A stretch of DNA of 43,080 bases from NCBI GenBank assembly GCA_029268205.1, contig JAJUGK010000004.1, forward strand, positions 1 through 43,080. Direction: 5' to 3'. Numbering within the stretch: position 1 is the first letter of the stretch; each line of letters starts with the position of its first letter. Positions 25,994 through 40,066 of this stretch are shown piece by piece. The notes below the pieces were generated by a model, which worked only from the letters and a program-made list of their open reading frames with translations, was not told the DNA's origin and ran no database searches. Made by a program: the position numbers and the translations under genes. The DNA comes from Nocardioidaceae bacterium (lineage in GTDB: Bacteria; Actinomycetota; Actinomycetes; Propionibacteriales; Nocardioidaceae).

Positions 25994-27071
25994 CTCCTAC
26001 GAGCTGTCGGTGCTCGACGTCATCGAGGAGACCGCCGACGCCCGCTCGATCGTGTTCGAGATCCCGGCCGACGCCGCCGAGGCGTTCGACTACCGGCCCG
26101 GGCAGTTCCTCACCCTCGCCGTCCCCAGCGACCTGACCGGCGTCGCGGCGCGCTGCTACTCGTTGTCGAGCACCCCCGGCGACGACGTCCTCAAGGTGAC
26201 GGTGAAGCGCACCGCCGACGGCTACGCCTCGAACTGGATCTGCGACAACCTCCGCCCCGGGGACACGATGCGGGTGCTGCCGCCCAGCGGCATCTTCACC
26301 CCCGCCTCGCTCGACGCGGACCTGCTGCTGTTCGCCGGCGGTAGCGGCATCACCCCGATCATCTCGATCACGAAGGCAGCGCTGAGCCGCGGGACCGGCC
26401 GGGTCGTGCTGGTCTACGCCAACCGTGACGAGCGGTCGGTGATCTTCGCCGAGGAGCTGCGCCACCTGGCCGAGCAGTACGGCGACCGGCTCGTGGTCGT
26501 CCACTGGCTGGAGTCCGTCCAGGGGCTCCCGGCCCCCGACCAGATTCGCGGGATCGCGGCGCACTTCCCGACCTACGACGCCTTCGCCTGCGGTCCCGCG
26601 CCGTTCATGAAGTGCGTGATCGGCGTCCTCAAGGAGCTCGACTTCCCGCGCGAGCGGCGGCACCAGGAGAAGTTCGTCTCGCTGGCGGGCAACCCGTTCG
26701 GCGATGTCGAGGAGGCGGCCATCGCCGAGGCGGAGGTCTTCGAGGCCGAGCACGAGCCCGACGACGCCCCCGCCCCCGAGCCGCAGCCGCAGGGAGCGGT
26801 CCATGTCGAGGTCGATCTCGACGGCACGACCTACGAGTTCGACGACTGGCCGGCCACCAAGCCGCTGCTCGACCACCTGCTGGCCAAGGGGGTGCCGGCG
26901 CCGTTCTCGTGCCGGGAGGGCAACTGCAGCGCGTGCGCCTTCCGGATCCTCGAGGGCGAGGTCAAGATGGAGCACAACGACATCCTCGACGACGACGACA
27001 TCGCCGACGGCATCCGACTCGGGTGCCAGGCCTACCCGGTCACCGACACCGTCAAGGGCACCTACAGCTGA
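25983..27071 (+). CDS. kshB: 3-ketosteroid 9-alpha-monooxygenase reductase KshB
   Basis: KshB passes electrons from NADH to KshA. The 362 residues show three modules: an FAD-binding barrel with RCYSLSS (about 52-58), an NAD-binding domain with FAGGSGITPI and ACGPAPFM, and a C-terminal plant-type [2Fe-2S] ferredoxin with C-x4-C-x2-C-x29-C (CREGNCSAC to LGC). An acidic Pro/Glu-rich linker joins the last two. The start ATG lies inside the end of the upstream small gene. The stop abuts the convergent MBL-hydrolase gene with no spacer, so transcription probably reads into its antisense. Confidence 0.95.
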   Translation: MATDSYELSVLDVIEETADARSIVFEIPADAAEAFDYRPGQFLTLAVPSDLTGVAARCYSLSSTPGDDVLKVTVKRTADGYASNWICDNLRPGDTMRVLPPSGIFTPASLDADLLLFAGGSGITPIISITKAALSRGTGRVVLVYANRDERSVIFAEELRHLAEQYGDRLVVVHWLESVQGLPAPDQIRGIAAHFPTYDAFACGPAPFMKCVIGVLKELDFPRERRHQEKFVSLAGNPFGDVEEAAIAEAEVFEAEHEPDDAPAPEPQPQGAVHVEVDLDGTTYEFDDWPATKPLLDHLLAKGVPAPFSCREGNCSACAFRILEGEVKMEHNDILDDDDIADGIRLGCQAYPVTDTVKGTYS

Positions 27072-27755
27072 CTACCAGCCGCGGTCGCGCCACTCCCGCA
27101 GGTGCGGGCGCTCGGCGCCGAGCGTCGAGTCGGCGCCGTGACCGGGGTAGAACCACGTGTCGTCGTCGTACGCGCCGAAGATCTTCGTCTCCACGTCGTC
27201 GATGAGGGTGGCGAACGCGTCGGCGTCGCCGAAGGTGTTGCCGACCCCGCCGGGGAAGAGCGAGTCGCCGGTCCACAGGTGGGTGTGCCCGGTCGGGTCG
27301 TCGTAGGCGAGCACGATCGAGCCGGGCGTGTGACCGGTCACCCGGATCACCCGCAGGGTGCTCGCCCCGACCCCGATGGTGTCGCCGTCGGTGACCGTCC
27401 GGTCGACCGGCACGCCGGTCTGCTCGGTGACGGCGGCGGCGTCCGGCTCCCCGACGACCACCTGCGCGCCGGTCGCCGCCACCACCTCGGCGAGGGCCCG
27501 GTGGTGGTCCCAGTGCTGATGGGTGGTGACGACCGCCGCGAGCCCGCCGTCGCCGACGAACTCGAGGATCCGGGGCGCGTCGTCGGCCGCATCGACCAGC
27601 ACCTGCTCGCCGGTCTCCCGGCAACGCAGCAGATAGACGTTGTTGGCCATCTTCTCGTCGACGGCGAGCTTGCCGATCGTCAGCCGGTCGAGCTCGCGGA
27701 CCGCGGCCGGCCCGCCGGGCGTCACCACGCCGTCGTACGGAGTCATGGTCGTCAC
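27072..27755 (-). CDS. Metallo-beta-lactamase-fold hydrolase
   Basis: This is a 227-residue zinc hydrolase of the glyoxalase II-like group. The metal motif is THQHWDHH (HxHxDH), followed by a His in VTGHTPGS, Asp in WTGDSLFP and a terminal His in YPGHGADS. An MBL-fold gene divergent from uvrA is also seen in mycobacteria (Rv1637c next to Rv1638). Substrate unknown; a glutathione-type thioester is unlikely in an actinobacterium, so a mycothiol conjugate or another ester is possible. GAGGAG is about 11 bases before the ATG. TAACGT (minus strand, 27791-27796) is a possible -10. Confidence 0.88.
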   Translation of the reverse strand: MTTMTPYDGVVTPGGPAAVRELDRLTIGKLAVDEKMANNVYLLRCRETGEQVLVDAADDAPRILEFVGDGGLAAVVTTHQHWDHHRALAEVVAATGAQVVVGEPDAAAVTEQTGVPVDRTVTDGDTIGVGASTLRVIRVTGHTPGSIVLAYDDPTGHTHLWTGDSLFPGGVGNTFGDADAFATLIDDVETKIFGAYDDDTWFYPGHGADSTLGAERPHLREWRDRGW

Positions 27756-27862
27756 ATCTCCTCGCTACGGGGAAGAACCGGGCGCTGGGTACGTTATCCA
27801 AGGGTGGTGGAACAGACCGCCTCGCGGCGCTGGCGCGTCGTCTTGCAACCCTCCGCCTGATG

Positions 27863-27878
27863 GCGAACACTTGTTCGA
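27863..27878. promoter_or_regulatory. LexA (SOS) box upstream of uvrA
   Basis: GCGAACACTTGTTCGA matches the actinobacterial LexA consensus TCGAAC-N4-GTTCGA at all but the first base. It lies 45 bases before the uvrA start. DNA-damage induction of uvrA is expected. Confidence 0.85.
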
Positions 27879-27922
27879 GTGACCACCACCGGCACCGGCC
27901 GGTCACCCGACGAAGGAGACCC

Positions 27923-30901
<2,979 letters not shown>

Positions 30902-30925
30902 TCCGACCCAGGAGAGGATGCGCGC

Positions 30926-31363
30926 ATGAGCCAACCCGGAGGTCCCGCGATCTGCCTGTCGCGCCGTCGTGCCCTCGGCGGTGCGGCCCTCGCCGGTGTC
31001 GGGGTCCCGCTGCTGGCCGCCTGCGGCGGCGACGACGACGCGCCCGTCGAGCCCGGTGCCTCGGCACCGCCCCCGGGCGAGCCGCTGGTCGCGGTCGCCG
31101 ACGTGCCGGTCGGGGGTGCCTACATCGACACCGAGCAGCGCCTGGTGGTCACCCAGCCGACCGCGGGGGAGTTCAAGGCCTTCGACGGCACCTGCCCGCA
31201 CGCCCGGTGCGCGGTCAGCCAGCAGGCGCAGCGGCAGGTGATCTGCACCTGCCACGGCAGCCGGTTCGCGATCGAGGACGGCGCGGTGCTCGACGGCCCC
31301 GCCCCGGAGGGACTCGCCGAGATCGCGATCACCGTCGAGGGCGACCAGGTCGTCCGTGCCTGA
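30926..31363 (+). CDS. Rieske [2Fe-2S] lipoprotein, Tat-exported
   Basis: This is a 145-residue electron-transfer protein likely anchored outside the membrane. A twin-arginine signal (SRRRALGGAAL, residues 12-22) runs into a lipobox LAAC with Cys33, followed by an acidic/Pro linker. The Rieske ligands are Cys90 and His92 (CPHARC) and Cys107 and His110 (CTCHG), with Cys95 and Cys109 for the disulfide. It is a soluble-type Rieske domain with no catalytic domain; partner unknown. AGGAGAGG precedes the ATG. It begins 24 bases after uvrA and so may share its transcript, but there is no known link to excision repair. Confidence 0.9.
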   Translation: MSQPGGPAICLSRRRALGGAALAGVGVPLLAACGGDDDAPVEPGASAPPPGEPLVAVADVPVGGAYIDTEQRLVVTQPTAGEFKAFDGTCPHARCAVSQQAQRQVICTCHGSRFAIEDGAVLDGPAPEGLAEIAITVEGDQVVRA

Positions 31364-31382
31364 GCACGTCGGCACGCCCTCG

Positions 31383-31388
31383 TAGGCT
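31383..31388 (+). promoter_or_regulatory. Putative -10 element of uvrC, leaderless layout
   Basis: TAGGCT ends six bases before the GTG at 31395. There is no ribosome binding site in between. Confidence 0.55.
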
Positions 31389-31394
31389 GGCACC

Positions 31395-33377
31395 GTGGCC
31401 GATCCGTCGACGTACCGTCCTGCGCCGGGATCGATCCCGACCCAGCCCGGCGTCTACCGCTTCCGGGACGCCCGGCGACGGGTGATCTACGTCGGCAAGG
31501 CCAAGAACCTCCGGGCCCGCCTCTCCTCGTACTTCCAGGACATCGCCGCCCTCCACCCGCGCACCGCGACGATGGTCACCACCGCGGCCAGCGTCGAGTG
31601 GACGGTGGTCGACACCGAGGTCGAGGCGCTCCAGCTCGAGTACTCCTGGATCAAGGAGTACGACCCCCGGTTCAACGTCAAGTACCGCGACGACAAGTCC
31701 TACCCCTGGCTGGCCGTGACCGTCGGCGAGGAGTTCCCCCGGGTGATGGTCGGCCGCGGGGCCAAACGCAAGGGCACGCGGTACTTCGGCCCGTACTCCC
31801 ACGCCTGGGCGATCCGCGAGACCGTCGACCAGCTGCTGCGGGTCTTCCCGATGCGCTCGTGCAGCAACGGCGTGTTCAAACGTTCGCAGCAGATCGGGCG
31901 GCCGTGCCTGCTGGGCTACATCGACAAGTGCGCCGCCCCCTGCGTCGGTCGGGTCGACGCGGCCGAGCACCGGCGCATCGTCGACGACTTCTGTGCCTTC
32001 ATGGGCGGACAGACCAACGCGTTCGTCAAGCGGGTCGAACGCGAGATGTACGCCGCCAGCGAGGCTCTCGACTTCGAGCGCGCGGCGCGGCTGCGCGACG
32101 ACCTCGGGGCGCTGCAGCGGGCGCTCGAGAAGCAGACCGTGGTGCTCGGCGACGGCACCGACGCCGACGTCATCGCGCTGGCCGAGGACCCGCTCGAGGT
32201 CGCGGTGCAGATCTTCCACGTCCGCGGCGGACGGATCCGCGGACAGCGGGGGTGGGTGGCCGACCGCACCGACGACTCCGACACCGCCGAGCTCGTCGAG
32301 GTCTTCCTCCAGCAGCTCTACGCGGGCGAGAGCGGCGACGGCGTCCCCCGCGAGGTGCTCGTGCCGGCGGTGTCGGCCGACCCCGGCCACCGCGAGGCCC
32401 TGGAGGCCTGGTTGACCGAGCTGCGCGGATCGCGGGTCAGCGTCCGGGTCCCGCAACGCGGTGACAAGCGGTCGCTGCAGCAGACCGTCGAGCGCAACGC
32501 CAAGCAGGCGCTCGCGCTGCACAAGACCAAGCGCGCCTCCGACCTCACCACGCGCAGCCGGGCCCTGGAGGAGATCCAGGCCGCACTGGAGCTCCCCGAG
32601 GCCCCACTGCGCATCGAGTGCTTCGACATCTCCAACCTGCAGGGCACCGAGGTCGTCGGGTCGATGGTCGTCTTCGAGGACGGGCTGCCGCGCAAGGGGG
32701 AGTACCGCCGGTTCGTGGTGCGCGGGGTCGACGGGCAGAACGACGTCGCGTCGATGCACGAGGTGATCACCCGGCGCTTCCGGCGGCTGCTCGACGAGCG
32801 GGCCGACATCCCCGAGATCGGCGCGACCTCGGGGGAGGGGCCGGCCCTGGTCGACCCCGACACCGGTCAACCGCGCAAGTTCGCCTACGCGCCCGGTCTC
32901 GTCGTGGTCGACGGCGGCGCGCCGCAGGTGGCCGCCGCGCAGCGGGCCCTCGACGAGCTGGGCATCGACGACATCGCCGTCTGCGGGCTGGCCAAGAAGC
33001 TGGAGGAGGTCTGGCTCCCCGGGCAGGAGGACCCGGTGATCCTGCCGCGCTCCAGCGAGGCGCTCTACCTCCTGCAGCGGGTCCGCGACGAGGCGCACCG
33101 GTTCGCGATCACCCACCACCGCAACCGCCGGTCGAAGACCATGGTCGAGAGCGTCCTCGACGACGTACCGGGACTCGGGGAGGTACGCCGCCGCACCCTG
33201 CTGCGACACTTCGGATCGCTGCGCAAGCTGCGCGCGGCCACGGTCGAGGAGATCGCCGAGGTGCCCGGGATCGGTCCGCGCACCGCCCGGGCGATCGCCG
33301 ACGCGGTGGCCCGGGCGCCGGGACGCGGCCAGACAGTGCGGGTGAACACCGCGACCGGAGAGGTGGAGGAGGGGTAG
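31395..33377 (+). CDS. uvrC: Excinuclease ABC subunit C
   Basis: UvrC makes the two incisions flanking the UvrB-bound lesion. The 660 residues contain the N-terminal GIY-YIG nuclease ([23 protein letters not shown], about 18-40), a cysteine cluster ([15 protein letters not shown]), the UVR domain near 200-235, the RNase H-like C-terminal nuclease ([32 protein letters not shown]) and a terminal helix-hairpin-helix pair ([27 protein letters not shown]). It is first of the uvrC-rapZ-yvcK-whiA group and likely leaderless. Confidence 0.97.
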   Translation: MADPSTYRPAPGSIPTQPGVYRFRDARRRVIYVGKAKNLRARLSSYFQDIAALHPRTATMVTTAASVEWTVVDTEVEALQLEYSWIKEYDPRFNVKYRDDKSYPWLAVTVGEEFPRVMVGRGAKRKGTRYFGPYSHAWAIRETVDQLLRVFPMRSCSNGVFKRSQQIGRPCLLGYIDKCAAPCVGRVDAAEHRRIVDDFCAFMGGQTNAFVKRVEREMYAASEALDFERAARLRDDLGALQRALEKQTVVLGDGTDADVIALAEDPLEVAVQIFHVRGGRIRGQRGWVADRTDDSDTAELVEVFLQQLYAGESGDGVPREVLVPAVSADPGHREALEAWLTELRGSRVSVRVPQRGDKRSLQQTVERNAKQALALHKTKRASDLTTRSRALEEIQAALELPEAPLRIECFDISNLQGTEVVGSMVVFEDGLPRKGEYRRFVVRGVDGQNDVASMHEVITRRFRRLLDERADIPEIGATSGEGPALVDPDTGQPRKFAYAPGLVVVDGGAPQVAAAQRALDELGIDDIAVCGLAKKLEEVWLPGQEDPVILPRSSEALYLLQRVRDEAHRFAITHHRNRRSKTMVESVLDDVPGLGEVRRRTLLRHFGSLRKLRAATVEEIAEVPGIGPRTARAIADAVARAPGRGQTVRVNTATGEVEEG

Positions 33378-33381
33378 TGCG

Positions 33382-34257
33382 ATGACGCGGACGGCGGACG
33401 CAGCCGGCGAGCTCGTGGTGGTGAGCGGGATGACCGGCGCCGGCCGGAGCACCGTGGCCAAGGAGCTGGAGGACCTCGGCTTCTACGTGGTCGACAACCT
33501 CCCGGCCGAGCTCGTGCCCGAGGTCGTGCGCCTCGTCGACGAGCGGCACGGACGTCAGCGTCCGGTCGCCGTCGTGGTCGACGTCCGCTCCGGGGTCTTC
33601 TTCGACCGGTTGGAGGAGATCCTCGCCACCAACGCGACGGGGCGGCCGACCAGCCTGGTCTTCGTCGAGGCCGACGACGACGTGCTCGTCCGTCGCCAGG
33701 AGGCCGCCCGGCGACCGCACCCGCTCCAGGGCAGCGGTCGGCTCCTCGACGGCCTCGTACGCGAGCGTGCCGTGCTGGCGCCCCTGCGCGGCGACGCCGA
33801 CCTGTTGATCGACACCACCAACACCAACGTGCACCAGCTGACCGACCGGGTCGCTGCGGCCTTCGGCACGCAGGAGACCACCCGGCTCAAGGTGACCGTG
33901 ATCAGCTTCGGGTTCAAGTACGGCATCCCGGTCGACGCCGACCTCGTTGCCGACATGCGGTTCATCCCCAACCCGCACTGGGTGCCGGAGCTGCGGCCGC
34001 AGACCGGTCGCGACGCGCCCGTGTCCGACTACGTGCTCGCCCGACCCGAGGCGCAGCGGTTCCTGGAGCAGTACGTCCCGGTCGTGGGCACCCTCGCCGA
34101 GGGCTACCTGCGCGAGGGCAAGCGGTTCATGACGATCGCGATCGGCTGCACCGGCGGCAAGCACCGCAGCGTCGCGATGACCGAGGAGATCGCCCGTCGG
34201 CTGGCGGCGCAGGGCCTCGACGTCCGGGCCACCCACCGCGACCTGGGGCGGGAGTGA
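33382..34257 (+). CDS. rapZ: RapZ/YvcJ-family nucleotide-binding protein
   Basis: This is a P-loop protein of 291 residues. In E. coli RapZ is an RNA-binding adaptor controlling glucosamine-6-phosphate synthase; in actinobacteria the role is less clear. Walker A is GMTGAGRST (usually GxSGAGKS, so the Lys reads Arg), a Walker B-like VDVRSG follows, then FGFKYGIP and the C-terminal GCTGGKHRSV. It starts four bases after the uvrC stop, with a strong GGAGGAGGGG upstream, and overlaps yvcK by four bases. The Lys-to-Arg change in the P-loop is notable, although RapZ activity does not always need nucleotide hydrolysis. Confidence 0.94.
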   Translation: MTRTADAAGELVVVSGMTGAGRSTVAKELEDLGFYVVDNLPAELVPEVVRLVDERHGRQRPVAVVVDVRSGVFFDRLEEILATNATGRPTSLVFVEADDDVLVRRQEAARRPHPLQGSGRLLDGLVRERAVLAPLRGDADLLIDTTNTNVHQLTDRVAAAFGTQETTRLKVTVISFGFKYGIPVDADLVADMRFIPNPHWVPELRPQTGRDAPVSDYVLARPEAQRFLEQYVPVVGTLAEGYLREGKRFMTIAIGCTGGKHRSVAMTEEIARRLAAQGLDVRATHRDLGRE

Positions 34258-35237
34258 GCGCCGACCGCGCGCAGGCGGTCGTGGCCCTCGGCGGGGGCCA
34301 CGGGCTGCACGTGTCCCTGCGTGCCCTGCGCCGGTTGCTCGACGAGGTCCTGCTCGACGAGCTCGCCGCCATCGTCACCGTGGCCGACAACGGCGGCTCC
34401 TCGGGTCGTCTGCGGGGGGAGTTCGGCGTCCTGCCCCCGGGCGACCTGCGGATGGCGCTCGCCGCGCTCTGCGGTGACGATCAGTGGGGCCAGACCTGGG
34501 CCCGGGTCCTGCAGCACCGGTTCGCCGGCGACGGCGAGATGCGCGGGCACGTGGTCGGCAACCTGCTGATCGTCGCGCTCTGGGAGCAGCTGCGCGACGA
34601 TGTCGCGGCGCTCGAGTGGGTGGGTCGGTTGCTCGGCGCCCGCGGCCGGGTCCTGCCGATGGCGCTCGCGCCGCTCGACATCGTCGCCTCCGTCGCGGGG
34701 CTCGACCCCGGCGACCCGACTGCGCTGCAGGAGGTCCGCGGTCAGGTCGAGGTCGCCACGACCTCCGGGCGGATCCGGTCGGTGCGCCTCGAGCCCGCCG
34801 ACGCACCGGCGAGCCCGGCCGCGCTGGCCGCCGTCGCGGCCGCCGACTGGGTGATCCTCGGTCCGGGATCGTGGTTCACCTCGGTCCTGCCGCACCTGCT
34901 GGTGCCCGAGCTGCGTGCCGCCCTGCTCTCGACGCCCGCCCGGGTGCTCGTCGTGCTCAACCTGACCGAGCAGGAGGGCGAGACCGGCGGGTTCGGTCCC
35001 GCCGACCACCTCGCCGTGCTGCTGGCCTGCGCCCCCGACCTGTGCATCGACACCGTGCTGGCCGACCGGGCCAGCGTCGGGGACGGCGCGGCGGCCCTCG
35101 AGGCTGCCGTCGAGCAGTGCGGGGCGCGGCTGGTGCTCGACGACGTGGCCGCGGGTCCGGGGAGCGCCGAGCACGACCCGGCCGCCCTGGCTGCGGCGTA
35201 CGAGGCGATCATGACCCGACCGCGGCCACGCGATTGA
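34254..35237 (+). CDS. yvcK: YvcK-family protein (gluconeogenesis factor, CofD-like fold)
   Basis: This is a UDP-sugar-binding protein of 327 residues, needed in Firmicutes and mycobacteria for growth on gluconeogenic carbon and for cell-wall precursor balance. Markers are [16 protein letters not shown] at the N-terminus, [33 protein letters not shown] and [17 protein letters not shown] start overlaps the rapZ stop (GTGA). It shares the operon with rapZ and whiA, as in most Gram-positives. Confidence 0.95.
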   Translation: MSADRAQAVVALGGGHGLHVSLRALRRLLDEVLLDELAAIVTVADNGGSSGRLRGEFGVLPPGDLRMALAALCGDDQWGQTWARVLQHRFAGDGEMRGHVVGNLLIVALWEQLRDDVAALEWVGRLLGARGRVLPMALAPLDIVASVAGLDPGDPTALQEVRGQVEVATTSGRIRSVRLEPADAPASPAALAAVAAADWVILGPGSWFTSVLPHLLVPELRAALLSTPARVLVVLNLTEQEGETGGFGPADHLAVLLACAPDLCIDTVLADRASVGDGAAALEAAVEQCGARLVLDDVAAGPGSAEHDPAALAAAYEAIMTRPRPRD

Positions 35238-35259
35238 CCTTCGTGGGAGGATGCGCACC

Positions 35260-36240
35260 ATGGCGATGACGGCACAGGTGAAGGCCGAGCTCGCGAGCAC
35301 GCCGGTCACGAAGACCTGCTGCCGCAAGTCCGAGGTCTCCTCCCTCCTGCGGTTCGCCGGCGGGCTGCACATCGTGAGCGGCCGGATCGTGGTCGAGGCG
35401 GAGCTCGACACCGGCGCCGCCGCGCGGCGGGTCCGGCGCGACATCGCCGAGATCTACGGCCACCACTCCGACGTGGTGATGGTCTCCGGCAACGGCATCC
35501 GCAAGGGGAGCCGCTACCTGGTCCGCGTGGTGCGCGACGGCGAGGCACTGGCCCGGCAGACCGGACTCCTCGACAACCGCGGCCGCCCGGTCCGCGGTCT
35601 GCCGACCCACGTCGTCAGCGGCGGCACCTGCGACGCGGTCGCCGCCTGGCGCGGCGCGTTCCTCGCGCACGGCTCGCTCACCGAACCCGGCCGGTCGTCC
35701 TCGCTCGAGGTCACCTGCCCGGGCCCCGAGGCCGCGCTCGCGCTGGTCGGGGCGGCCCGTCGCCTCGACATCGGGGCGAAGGCGCGCGAGGTCCGGGGCG
35801 TCGACCGCGTCGTCATCCGCGACGGTGACGCTATCGGCGCGCTGCTCACCCGGCTCGGCGCCCACGAGTCCCTGATGGCCTGGGAGGAGCGCCGGATGCG
35901 CCGGGAGGTGCGCGCGACCGCCAATCGGCTCGCCAACTTCGATGACGCCAACCTGCGCCGCTCCGCCAGGGCGGCCGTGGCTGCGGGTGCGCGCGTCGAG
36001 CGCGCGCTGGAGATCCTCGGCGACGAGGTCCCCGACCACCTCCGGTTGGCCGGCAAGCTCCGGCTGGAGCACAAGCAGGCCTCGCTCGAGGAGCTCGGCC
36101 AGCTGCACGACCCGCAGTTGACCAAGGACGCGATCGCCGGACGGATCCGACGCCTGCTGGCGATGGCCGACAAGCGCGCCGAGGACCTCGGCATCCCCGA
36201 CACCGAGGCGTCGCTGACGCCCGAGATGCTGGCGGACTGA
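35260..36240 (+). CDS. whiA: Sporulation/division regulator WhiA
   Basis: WhiA is a DNA-binding protein with a LAGLIDADG homing-endonuclease-like N-terminal domain and a C-terminal helix-turn-helix. In Streptomyces it works with WhiB to start sporulation septation; in non-sporulating actinobacteria it is still conserved. The 326-residue protein has [54 protein letters not shown] and [24 protein letters not shown]. The start at 35260 is preferred over 35251 because GGGAGG (35245-35250) is nine bases before it and directly abuts the other. Confidence 0.96.
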   Translation: MAMTAQVKAELASTPVTKTCCRKSEVSSLLRFAGGLHIVSGRIVVEAELDTGAAARRVRRDIAEIYGHHSDVVMVSGNGIRKGSRYLVRVVRDGEALARQTGLLDNRGRPVRGLPTHVVSGGTCDAVAAWRGAFLAHGSLTEPGRSSSLEVTCPGPEAALALVGAARRLDIGAKAREVRGVDRVVIRDGDAIGALLTRLGAHESLMAWEERRMRREVRATANRLANFDDANLRRSARAAVAAGARVERALEILGDEVPDHLRLAGKLRLEHKQASLEELGQLHDPQLTKDAIAGRIRRLLAMADKRAEDLGIPDTEASLTPEMLAD

Positions 36241-36284
36241 CCCGCGCGTCCGGGGGCTGGACCACCCCGCCCACGCGTCCGTGA

Positions 36285-37349
<1,065 letters not shown>

Positions 37350-37357
37350 GCGACGCC

Positions 37358-38551
37358 GTGGGCACCTACGCGGGTCTCGCCGTCGCCGGCAAGCGGGTCC
37401 TGGTCCGCTCGGACCTCAACGTCCCGCTCGACGGCGGGCGGATCACCGACGACGGCCGCATCCGGGCCAGCCTGCCGACGCTGCGCGCCCTGTCCGACGC
37501 CGGGGCCCGGGTGGTCGTCACCGCCCACCTGGGCCGGCCCAAGGGTGCGCCGGACCCGGCGTACTCGCTGGCGCCGGTGGCCGCGCGGCTCTCGGAGCTG
37601 CTCGGCCGGCCGGTCGCCTTCGCCACCGACACGGTGGGGGAGAGCGCACGGGAGGTCGTCTCCGGCCTCGCCGACGGCGACGTCGCCCTGCTGGAGAACG
37701 TCCGGTTCAACGCCGGGGAGACCAGCAAGGACGACACCGAGCGGGGCGCGTTCGCCGACCAGCTCGCCGCCCTCGCCGACGCGTTCGTCAGCGACGGCTT
37801 CGGCGTCGTCCACCGCAAGCAGGCCTCGGTCTACGACGTCGCGCAGCGGCTGCCGCACGCCATGGGCGGCCTGGTCTCGGCCGAGATCGACGTGCTGCGC
37901 CGCCTGACCGAGTCCCCGGAGCGGCCCTACGCCGTGGTGCTGGGCGGGTCGAAGGTCTCCGACAAGCTCGGCGTGATCGACAACCTGCTCGGCAAGGCCG
38001 ACACGTTGCTCATCGGCGGCGGGATGGTCTTCACCTTCCTCGCCGCGCAGGGGCACGAGGTCGGCACCAGCCTGCTGGAGACCGACCAGCTCGAGACCTG
38101 CCGCGCCTACCTCGCGCGCGCCGAGGAGAGCGGGGTCCGGCTCGTGCTGCCGACCGACGTGGTCGTGGCCCCGAGCTTCCCCTCCGGCCCCGGCCCGCAC
38201 GCCGCGACCGTCGTACCGGCCGACGCGATGCCGGCCGACCAGATGGGTCTGGACATCGGGCCGGAGTCGGCGCGCGCGTTCGCCGAGGCCCTCGCGCCGG
38301 CGCGGACGGTGTTCTGGAACGGCCCGATGGGTGTCTTCGAGCACGCCGAGTACGCCGAGGGCACCCGGGCCGTCGCGCAGGCACTGACCGCCATCGACGG
38401 CCTGTCGGTCGTCGGCGGGGGCGACTCCGCGGCCGCGGTCCGCCAGCTCGGGTTCGCCGAGGACGCCTTCGGGCACATCAGCACCGGCGGCGGGGCGAGC
38501 CTGGAGTACCTCGAGGGCAAGCCGCTGCCCGGCATCGACGTCCTGTCCTGA
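37358..38551 (+). CDS. pgk: Phosphoglycerate kinase
   Basis: This enzyme converts 1,3-bisphosphoglycerate and ADP to 3-phosphoglycerate and ATP. The 397 residues show [15 protein letters not shown] at the N-terminus, [46 protein letters not shown] and the nucleotide-binding [14 protein letters not shown] at 37358 is the only plausible start given the close gap stop. It has a weak ribosome binding site, so translation may depend on gap. Confidence 0.97.
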   Translation: MGTYAGLAVAGKRVLVRSDLNVPLDGGRITDDGRIRASLPTLRALSDAGARVVVTAHLGRPKGAPDPAYSLAPVAARLSELLGRPVAFATDTVGESAREVVSGLADGDVALLENVRFNAGETSKDDTERGAFADQLAALADAFVSDGFGVVHRKQASVYDVAQRLPHAMGGLVSAEIDVLRRLTESPERPYAVVLGGSKVSDKLGVIDNLLGKADTLLIGGGMVFTFLAAQGHEVGTSLLETDQLETCRAYLARAEESGVRLVLPTDVVVAPSFPSGPGPHAATVVPADAMPADQMGLDIGPESARAFAEALAPARTVFWNGPMGVFEHAEYAEGTRAVAQALTAIDGLSVVGGGDSAAAVRQLGFAEDAFGHISTGGGASLEYLEGKPLPGIDVLS

Positions 38552-38574
38552 CCCACCTGCACCGAAGAGAGACC

Positions 38575-39372
38575 ATGGCCAAGAGCACCCGTACGCCGTT
38601 GATGGCGGGCAACTGGAAGATGAACCTCAACCACCAGGAGGCAGTCGTCCTGGTGCAGAAGCTCGCCTGGGGCCTGTCGGACAAGAAGCACGACTACGAC
38701 CAGGTCGAGGTGGTGGTGCTGCCGCCGTTCACCGACCTGCGCAGCGTGCAGACGCTCGTCGACGGCGACCGGCTCCGGATCCGCTACGGCGCCCAGGACG
38801 TCTCCGTGCACGACGAGGGCGCCTACACCGGCGAGATCTCGGCGGCCATGCTCGCCAAGCTCGGATGCTCCTACGTGGTCGTCGGGCACTCCGAGCGCCG
38901 GGAATACCACCAGGAGACCGACGAGGTCGTCAACGCGAAGGCCCGCCGGGTGCTCGCGCACGAGATGACCCCGATCGTCTGCGTCGGCGAGGGCCTCGAG
39001 GTCCGGAGGGCGGGGGAGCACGTCGCCCACACCGTCGCCCAGGTCGACGGCTCGCTGGCCGAGCTGACGGCCGAGCAGGTGGCCGGTCTGGTCATCGCCT
39101 ACGAGCCGGTCTGGGCGATCGGCACCGGCGAGGTGGCGACCCCCGACGACGCGCAGGAGGTGTGCGCCGCGATCCGCGCGCGGATCGCCGAGACCTTCTC
39201 CGACGAGGCCGCGCAGGGCGTACGGATCCTGTACGGCGGTTCGGTGAAGACCACCAACGTCGCCGGCATCATGGAGAAGGCCGACGTCGACGGCGCACTG
39301 GTCGGCGGTGCCAGCCTGCAGGCCGACGAGTTCGGTGGGATCTGTCGCTACTACGCCATGCCCGTCCTCTAG
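38575..39372 (+). CDS. tpiA: Triosephosphate isomerase
   Basis: This enzyme interconverts dihydroxyacetone phosphate and glyceraldehyde-3-phosphate. The 265 residues contain the active-site Lys in GNWKMN, His in VVGHSERR, the catalytic Glu in [11 protein letters not shown] and the phosphate-binding ILYGGSVK and LVGGASL. GAAGAGA precedes the ATG. It follows pgk by 23 bases. Confidence 0.98.
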   Translation: MAKSTRTPLMAGNWKMNLNHQEAVVLVQKLAWGLSDKKHDYDQVEVVVLPPFTDLRSVQTLVDGDRLRIRYGAQDVSVHDEGAYTGEISAAMLAKLGCSYVVVGHSERREYHQETDEVVNAKARRVLAHEMTPIVCVGEGLEVRRAGEHVAHTVAQVDGSLAELTAEQVAGLVIAYEPVWAIGTGEVATPDDAQEVCAAIRARIAETFSDEAAQGVRILYGGSVKTTNVAGIMEKADVDGALVGGASLQADEFGGICRYYAMPVL

Positions 39373-39384
39373 ACGCGCGTGAGT

Positions 39385-39390
39385 TAGGCT
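39385..39390 (+). promoter_or_regulatory. Putative -10 element of secG, leaderless layout
   Basis: TAGGCT ends eight bases before the GTG at 39399. There is no ribosome binding site between. Confidence 0.5.
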
Positions 39391-39398
39391 TCGCAACC

Positions 39399-39635
39399 GT
39401 GGTTACCACCTTCACCATCCTGCTCATGATCACGAGCTTCCTGATGATCGTGCTGATCCTCCTCCACAAGGGGCGGGGCGGCGGTCTGTCCGACATGTTC
39501 GGTGGCGGCAGCAGCTCGAGCCTCGGCGGCTCGTCGGTGGCCGAGCGCAACCTCGACCGGATCACGGTCGGCACCGGTGTGCTCTGGTTCACCTGCATCA
39601 TCGCGCTCGGCCTGCTCCTGAAGGCCGGCGCCTGA
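39399..39635 (+). CDS. secG: Preprotein translocase subunit SecG
   Basis: This is a small subunit of the SecYEG channel. The 78-residue protein has two membrane helices, FTILLMITSFLMIVLILLHK (about 4-23) and a second near 58-75, joined by a Gly/Ser-rich loop with the family motif GRGGGLSDMFGGG. GTG start at 39399, 26 bases after tpiA. Its position after tpiA is typical of actinobacteria. It may be transcribed both from the glycolytic operon and from its own leaderless promoter. Confidence 0.94.
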   Translation: MVTTFTILLMITSFLMIVLILLHKGRGGGLSDMFGGGSSSSLGGSSVAERNLDRITVGTGVLWFTCIIALGLLLKAGA

Positions 39636-39706
39636 CGCCACCCCCACTGCGCCGGGCCGGCAGCGCCGGTACCGGGCGTCTCTGAGCGACGAGGAGCACG
39701 ACGAGC

Positions 39707-40066
39707 GTGGCAGGTGCAGGGAACGCGATCAGGGGGAGCCGGATCGGTTCGGGCCCCATGGGCGAGGCCGAGCGCGGCGAGGCGGCCCCCCGCAAGACCG
39801 TGACGTACTTCTGCTGTCAGGGTCACCGGGCGGTGATGACCTTCGCCCTGGAGGCGGAGCCGCCCGAGCAGTGGGACTGCCCGCGCTGCGGGCTGCCGGC
39901 GAGCCTGGACTCCGACAACCCGCCGCCGCCGCCGAAGGTGGAGCCCTACAAGACCCACCTGGCGTACGTGAAGGAGCGGCGCAGCGACGCGGAGGCCGCG
40001 ACCATCCTCGACGAGGCGATCCAGACGCTGCGCGCCAAGCGCAAGGCCGGCGAGATCATCTTCTAG
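39707..40066 (+). CDS. rbpA: RNA polymerase-binding protein RbpA
   Basis: RbpA binds sigma group 1/2 factors and the RNA polymerase and stabilises the open complex; it is specific to actinobacteria. The 119-residue protein shows the N-terminal tail with GSRIGSGPMGEAERGE, the core domain TYFCCQGHRAVMTFALEAEPPEQWDCPRCGLPA, and the sigma-interacting end THLAYVKERRSDAEAATILDEAI. GTG start with GAGGAG upstream. It overlaps the convergent pgl gene by four bases. Confidence 0.97.
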   Translation: MAGAGNAIRGSRIGSGPMGEAERGEAAPRKTVTYFCCQGHRAVMTFALEAEPPEQWDCPRCGLPASLDSDNPPPPPKVEPYKTHLAYVKERRSDAEAATILDEAIQTLRAKRKAGEIIF

